Origin: Candidatus Zipacnadia bacterium
Lineage (GTDB): Bacteria > Armatimonadota > Zipacnadia > Zipacnadales > Zipacnadaceae
Length of the DNA stretch: 8,343 bases
Assembly: GCA_029821415.1 (NCBI GenBank)
Contig: JALGTJ010000051.1
Location: 1 to 8,343, forward strand
Direction: 5' to 3'
Position numbers and translations under genes: made by a program. Position 1 is the first letter of the stretch, and each line of letters starts with the position of its first letter. The notes below the pieces were generated by a model. It was not told where the DNA came from. It ran no database searches and worked only from the letters and a program-made list of their open reading frames with translations. Positions 4,791 to 8,343 of the stretch are shown in pieces.

Positions 4791-5675
4791 ATGACACGAC
4801 TGGGAGTAGTTGGCGGCGCTGGCATCTGGCATGCCCGGGCGTTCACTGGAATTCTGAACCCTAAGAAGGACGAAGCTGCCTGGGAGGCGGCAGGATTTCC
4901 GCCCTATGCCAGTAATCCCGTGGAGGATGCAGGTGTAGTGGCGATCTGTGACGACGATCGCGCCGCAGCGCAGCAAATAGCTGACCTTGTTGACGGCGTC
5001 ACCCTGATCACTGACAATCCTAGTGACCTGCTGGGCGAGGTGGACGGTGTTCTGATCTGTGATGATATGACCGAGCAGCATCAGAAGCGCGCGCCCCTGT
5101 TCCTGGAGGCGGGCTTGCCTACTTTCATTGACAAGCCGTTGTCGCGGGACCCACAGGAGGCCGAGGAGATCCTCGCTCTGGCCGAGAGGCACGGCACGCC
5201 AGTGATGTCCTGCTCGGCGTTGCGCTACTCTACTGAGTATGCAGCGCTGGAGAAGGAAGCACTTGGCGACATAATGACCGTGATCTCCGTAGGTCCCAAC
5301 GAGTTGGTCTTCTACGGTATCCACGCCTGCGAATTCCTGCACACGGTGATGGGGCCGGGCGTCAAGTCGGTGCGCAACTTTGGTGACGCTAAACGCAACC
5401 ACGTGCTGCTTGACTACGGCGACGGCCGTATGGGGGTTATGGTGGTGCGAGAAGATATCGCTTATACCTTCCGCGCGACGCTGCTGGGCACAGAGGGTAG
5501 TGTGCACCTGACCATTGATGATGCCGCGGGCTTCTACCGGGAGATGCTGAAGCAGTTTATCGGCATGGTGCGTACCGGACAGATGCCGGTGCCGCCATCA
5601 AGTACCTTAGAGATCATCCGCATCCTGGACGCAGCCGTGCGGTCCAGGGAGACGGGTGAGGAAGTGGTGCTGTAA
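4791..5675 (+). CDS. Gfo/Idh/MocA-family oxidoreductase (second paralogue)
   Basis: A 294-residue cytoplasmic NAD(P)-dependent oxidoreductase with the nucleotide loop GVVGGAGIWH (5-14), the catalytic-lysine motif FIDKPL (112-117, Lys115) and FYGIHACEFLHTVMGPG (174-190, His178). The C-terminal motifs closely resemble those of the oxidoreductase two genes upstream (both have SLRY/ALRY, then YGIH and MGPG), so the two are likely old paralogues that may act on successive or paired substrates. AAAGGAG (4774-4780) lies 10 nt before the ATG. A competing ATG at 4786, closer to the Shine-Dalgarno, opens a two-codon frame, ATGCAATGA, whose stop overlaps this gene's start. The gene follows the UROD-family stop by 32 nt. 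Function beyond the family is not inferable. Confidence 0.88.
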   Translation: MTRLGVVGGAGIWHARAFTGILNPKKDEAAWEAAGFPPYASNPVEDAGVVAICDDDRAAAQQIADLVDGVTLITDNPSDLLGEVDGVLICDDMTEQHQKRAPLFLEAGLPTFIDKPLSRDPQEAEEILALAERHGTPVMSCSALRYSTEYAALEKEALGDIMTVISVGPNELVFYGIHACEFLHTVMGPGVKSVRNFGDAKRNHVLLDYGDGRMGVMVVREDIAYTFRATLLGTEGSVHLTIDDAAGFYREMLKQFIGMVRTGQMPVPPSSTLEIIRILDAAVRSRETGEEVVL

Positions 5676-5779
5676 GCTCGGCTTGCCGGGGGGTAAGCGC
5701 CAAGCTGTGGGCATTACCGCCCTGTAGCTCGCCGGCCCGTGCGATTCCGACTTATTGTACCAGGCAGGAGGAATAACCA

Positions 5780-6835
5780 ATGGACGACGCTTTTGGGCGT
5801 AGCTTAGGCAATCTACCGTTACTGGCTGATGTTGAGACTCGGTCAATATCGGCGGAAAATCCTGATGGTGCTAAGGGTGGAGGAGCAAAGACTGACCCCG
5901 CTGGCGAAGGCGCGGCCCGCGAGCTGGGTCGGGGTTGGAAAGTGCGGCCTTGTATCACGCTGCCGGCAGAAGCCACCACCTCTTTGGCGGAGATTGACGG
6001 TCCCGGCGTCATTCAGCATATCTGGATGACCGTTAAACCAGTAGCCTACCGGGATTGTGTGCTGCGAATGTTCTGGGATGGCGAGGATAGTGCCTCGGTG
6101 GAAGTGCCGCTGGGGGACTTCTTCTGCAACGGCCATGGCCTGCGCTGCAATATCAACTCGCTGCCAGTGGCAGTCAATCCCAGTGGGGGATTCAACTGCT
6201 ATTGGCCGATGCCCTTTAGCGAAGGTGCCCGGATTACCATTGAGAACCAGCATCCCGAGGAGATTGGGGGCTTCTTCTACCAGATTACCTACGCGCTGGG
6301 CGAGATCTCTGAAAGCAGCGCATACTTCCATGCCCAGTGGCGGCGTTCGGTGACTACGCGGGAGCTGCCCGAACATACTATTCTCGACGGAGTGAAAGGC
6401 AAGGGACAGTACGTCGGGACATACCTGGCCTGGACGCAGTTCTCCGATGGCTGGTGGGGCGAAGGGGAGGTCAAGTTCTATATTGACGGCGACCAGGAAT
6501 ATCCGACTATCTGTGGGACGGGTACCGAGGATTACTTCGGCGGCGCGTGGGGATTCGCCGACGAGACCTACTCAACCTCGTTTCTTGGCTATCCCCTCTA
6601 CCGCAGGGAAGAGGGCAAAGTGCCTAAGCACGGGCTGTATCGCTGGCACATTATGGACCCGATTCGCTTCAACGAGGACCTGCGGGTGACCATACAGACG
6701 CTGGGCTGGTGGCCGGACGGCGTCTATGAGCCGCTGACCGATGACCTCTGCTCGGTAGCCTACTGGTATCAGCACGAACCGCACGCTGCCTTCCCGCAGC
6801 TTCCCGCCCGCCGCCAACGCCACCCGCGACTGTAG
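5780..6835 (+). CDS. DUF2961 / GH172-family protein, predicted fructo- or arabinofuranosidase-like
   Basis: The 351-residue product matches DUF2961, now glycoside hydrolase family 172, whose known members cleave or rearrange furanosyl linkages (difructose dianhydride, D-arabinan). The barrel core is evident: GPGVIQHIWMT (74-84), EVPLGDFFCNGHG (108-120), NCYWPMPF (139-146), then GWWGEGEVKFYIDGD (224-238) and TICGTGTEDYFGGAW (243-257). Glutamates in GEGE (228, 230) and TEDYF (250) are the likely catalytic pair, since the two characterised catalytic acids of the family lie a similar distance apart. The end, SVAYWYQHEPHAAFPQLP, is also typical. No signal peptide is visible, so a cytoplasmic site is predicted. 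AGGAGGAA lies 6 nt before the ATG. A 104-nt gap separates it from the second oxidoreductase, with no clear promoter or terminator. The last nine residues (ARRQRHPRL) are unusual and a small frameshift in this GC-rich end is possible. Confidence 0.87.
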   Translation: MDDAFGRSLGNLPLLADVETRSISAENPDGAKGGGAKTDPAGEGAARELGRGWKVRPCITLPAEATTSLAEIDGPGVIQHIWMTVKPVAYRDCVLRMFWDGEDSASVEVPLGDFFCNGHGLRCNINSLPVAVNPSGGFNCYWPMPFSEGARITIENQHPEEIGGFFYQITYALGEISESSAYFHAQWRRSVTTRELPEHTILDGVKGKGQYVGTYLAWTQFSDGWWGEGEVKFYIDGDQEYPTICGTGTEDYFGGAWGFADETYSTSFLGYPLYRREEGKVPKHGLYRWHIMDPIRFNEDLRVTIQTLGWWPDGVYEPLTDDLCSVAYWYQHEPHAAFPQLPARRQRHPRL

Positions 6836-6871
6836 CTCAATATAGCATTGGCCAACGGCGAGGGGCGGTAG

Positions 6872-7426
6872 CTATTCCTCACCGCGCGAGCGGTTGGTTA
6901 CGGTACCAACGTGCCGGTGAGGAATGGTGAGAAGTTGGCCATCGGGAGTGCGCAGGCGTGTGTGGCGCAGAGTTATCTGGTCAACGACTCCCGCCAACTC
7001 GCCGATTACCACCTCGTCGCCCTCGCTGTAGATGTGGTCATAGAGGATCAAATACCCGCTAACGGCGTCGCGCAGGGGGCCGTTCGCTGCTACTAAGCCC
7101 ACTGCCAATAGCGCCAGACCCATCGGCAGCAGTTCGGCACCGGTATTTAGGCGGAACATGCGCAGGATCATTAGCAGGGCTATGGTGTACAGCACCATAC
7201 GTACGATTACTACTGGTGCTCCCACCAGCAAACGACGGCGCCGTACTCGTGCTGAGGGATCGGCGCCCACGTCTCGCACTAATACCGGACCCAGGCGGCG
7301 ACGAATCCAAAGGCTGATCAGCCATACCAGCAATTCGAAAACCGCAGCAACGAGTATCGCGCGCACGATCTGGGTGGTGAGCCCTGACATCCAGATGCGG
7401 CGGAAGAAAGCAAAGAACGATTCCAT
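6872..7426 (-). CDS. Small MscS-family mechanosensitive channel
   Basis: This 184-residue inner-membrane protein has three hydrophobic segments (about residues 20-41, 66-89 and 97-114). The last runs into ANGPLRDAVSGYLILYDHIY, the pore helix and start of the beta domain of MscS. The beta domain follows with EGDEVVIGELAGVVDQITLR and ends at TIPHRHVGTVTNRSR, where the family signature 'IPN' reads IPH. Known MscS channels open under membrane tension to release solutes during osmotic downshock. E. coli MscS has 286 residues; this protein ends right after the beta domain and so lacks the C-terminal cytoplasmic cage. ATG at 7426 is chosen (10 nt from GGAGG); GTG at 7432 is the alternative and forms a GTGA overlap with the upstream stop. 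Either way it is translationally coupled to the peptidase gene. It converges with the GH172 gene, leaving 36 nt between stops. Confidence 0.85.
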   Translation of the reverse strand: MESFFAFFRRIWMSGLTTQIVRAILVAAVFELLVWLISLWIRRRLGPVLVRDVGADPSARVRRRRLLVGAPVVIVRMVLYTIALLMILRMFRLNTGAELLPMGLALLAVGLVAANGPLRDAVSGYLILYDHIYSEGDEVVIGELAGVVDQITLRHTRLRTPDGQLLTIPHRHVGTVTNRSRGEE

Positions 7427-7428
7427 TC

Positions 7429-8343
7429 TCACGATCCCTCCTCAGGATAGTCTATGACAGGCGCCTCGGATTCAGTGAGCTGGCGGAGGCGCTCCTCTTC
7501 CTGCATACGCCGACGGATGGCTCGGGCGCGAGCCAACCGGGTGGTGACGGCGGCGACGAACAATACAACAATCGCAATCCATACCCAATTGTCCAGTATA
7601 TGCGGGCTGCGCTGCGGCAAATAGACGCGCGTGATCTGGTGTAGCCACTGCTCTTCTAATTGGCTGATGGGCATCTGGTAGGTGCGAACCAGTGCCCGGT
7701 CTACTTCGCCGACATTACCGAGTTCCTCCAGAAAGCCGCTGAGACCTGCTTTGCCTTCCCGCGAGGCCAGGTAGTCAACCAGGGTATAGCTTTGGGCATA
7801 AGCCAGCGAGACCTGCTGGGGAGAGCCGTTGAAGGCTGCCTCCAGTTCGCTGATATGCAGCAGTTTCCCATCCACAGCCGCCTGCCCTAAAAGCTCGCGC
7901 TCCTCCATAGGTAGATCGCCGGTGGCATACTTGGCCAGGCCCTCGTGCAGCCAGCGCGGAGCAATGGCGCCGGTCTCATCGAGCTTGCGCTGGAGCAATA
8001 TGTGGAGTATCTCGTGGGCGACCAGCTTGCCGATACGTGCCGGACCTGCCGATACGTGCCGGACCAATGGCTTTGACTACCACCCGATTCTGGCGAGGAA
8101 AGGCGCGTCCTAACACCCAGGGGTCATTTTTTTCCGCGGTCCGCTCATCAAATTCCTTGTTTGTGTGGCACAGGTCGATATGAATCCGTTGGTCAAGTTC
8201 CAAATCCAGCGTGTATTTGAGGCGGGCGATTGCCTGCGTGCCGGCCTGAAGAGCAATTCCAGCCTGCTGTTGGTCAGCCGGCCAGTAGGCGACGCGCAAT
8301 TCATCGTTGCCTTGCACCAGGCGAGTGCCCTGCTGGGCTGACG
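7429..8343 (-). pseudogene. Membrane-anchored peptidase MA-like gluzincin, frameshifted by a 19-bp duplication, 5' end outside window
   Basis: Two overlapping minus-strand frames form one gene. The upstream part, open at the window edge, reads LRVAYWPADQ to NRVVVKAIGPARIG and then goes out of frame, stopping at 7976. The downstream part continues with GKLVAHEILHILL, a HExxH zinc motif (8002-8016), then PRWLHEGLAKYA, whose glutamate (7942-7944) is the expected third zinc ligand of gluzincins. After about 130 more residues comes one membrane helix (NWVWIAIVVLFVAAVTT) and a charged tail ending PEEGS. This order suggests an extracytoplasmic metallopeptidase anchored by its C-terminus. The break coincides with an exact tandem duplication at 8028-8065; removing one 19-bp unit gives continuous AIGPARIGKLVAHE. 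All visible catalytic residues are intact, so the lesion is recent, reversible or an assembly error. The stop overlaps the start region of the MscS-type gene. Confidence 0.82.
8028..8065. repeat. Exact 19-bp tandem duplication
   Basis: TGCCGATACGTGCCGGACC occurs twice with no gap (8028-8046 and 8047-8065). Because 19 is not a multiple of three, it shifts the peptidase frame by one base. The unit itself contains TGCCG twice, 10 bp apart, which could help strand slippage. Confidence 0.97.

Noticed and set aside
4764..5507. 247-codon minus-strand open frame opposite the second oxidoreductase
   Set aside because: The plus strand carries clear Gfo/Idh/MocA motifs throughout; the opposite frame shows no domain.
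5676..5779. Terminator in the gap before the GH172 gene
   Set aside because: GCTTGCC/GGTAAGC can form a short hairpin with one wobble, but no T tract follows, and the gap may simply be an operon spacer.
5843..6376. 177-codon minus-strand frame opposite the GH172 gene
   Set aside because: It is a shadow of the GH172 coding sequence without motifs.

Overview
The window reads as chromosomal DNA of a diderm, free-living, carbohydrate-degrading bacterium. An LptF/LptG-type lipopolysaccharide-export permease points to an outer membrane. Paralogous Gfo/Idh/MocA oxidoreductases, a non-HemE uroporphyrinogen-decarboxylase-family protein and a DUF2961/GH172 protein form a combination typical of Planctomycetota, Armatimonadota and related uncultured lineages. 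That placement is inferred from gene content and is weak; no marker gene here fixes the phylum. I see no insertion sequence, phage gene, CRISPR array or replication origin.

Layout: (1) 1-532, minus strand: a housekeeping pair, acpS followed by the first 36 codons of an LptF/LptG-type gene, with a good sigma70-like promoter at 578-606. (2) 533-1025: a gene-free region with a long inverted repeat (615-713), a short hairpin, a helically phased direct repeat and the promoter and long leader of a cold-shock gene. (3) 1026-1316, plus strand: a CspA-type protein whose reading frame passes straight through a strong intrinsic terminator hairpin. (4) 1517-2415, minus strand: a short NeuB-type sialic acid synthase without its C-terminal SAF domain, followed after 3 nt by tRNA-Gln(CTG). 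(5) 2674-6835, plus strand: oxidoreductase, UROD-family protein, second oxidoreductase and GH172 protein in a row. The first three are tightly spaced and each gene has its own Shine-Dalgarno, so they look like a catabolic operon for an unusual sugar, divergent from neuB. (6) 6872-8343, minus strand, convergent with the operon: a minimal MscS-type channel translationally coupled to an upstream membrane-anchored gluzincin (peptidase MA-like). The peptidase gene is broken by an exact 19-bp tandem duplication; removing one copy restores a continuous frame through HEILH.

The strongest points for a second look are the 19-bp tandem duplication that switches the peptidase out of frame, the terminator inside the cold-shock ORF (predicting a non-stop mRNA), the neuB/tRNA junction where the SAF domain is missing, and the substrate of the divergent sugar cluster. 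No single feature proves a new defence or mobile system.
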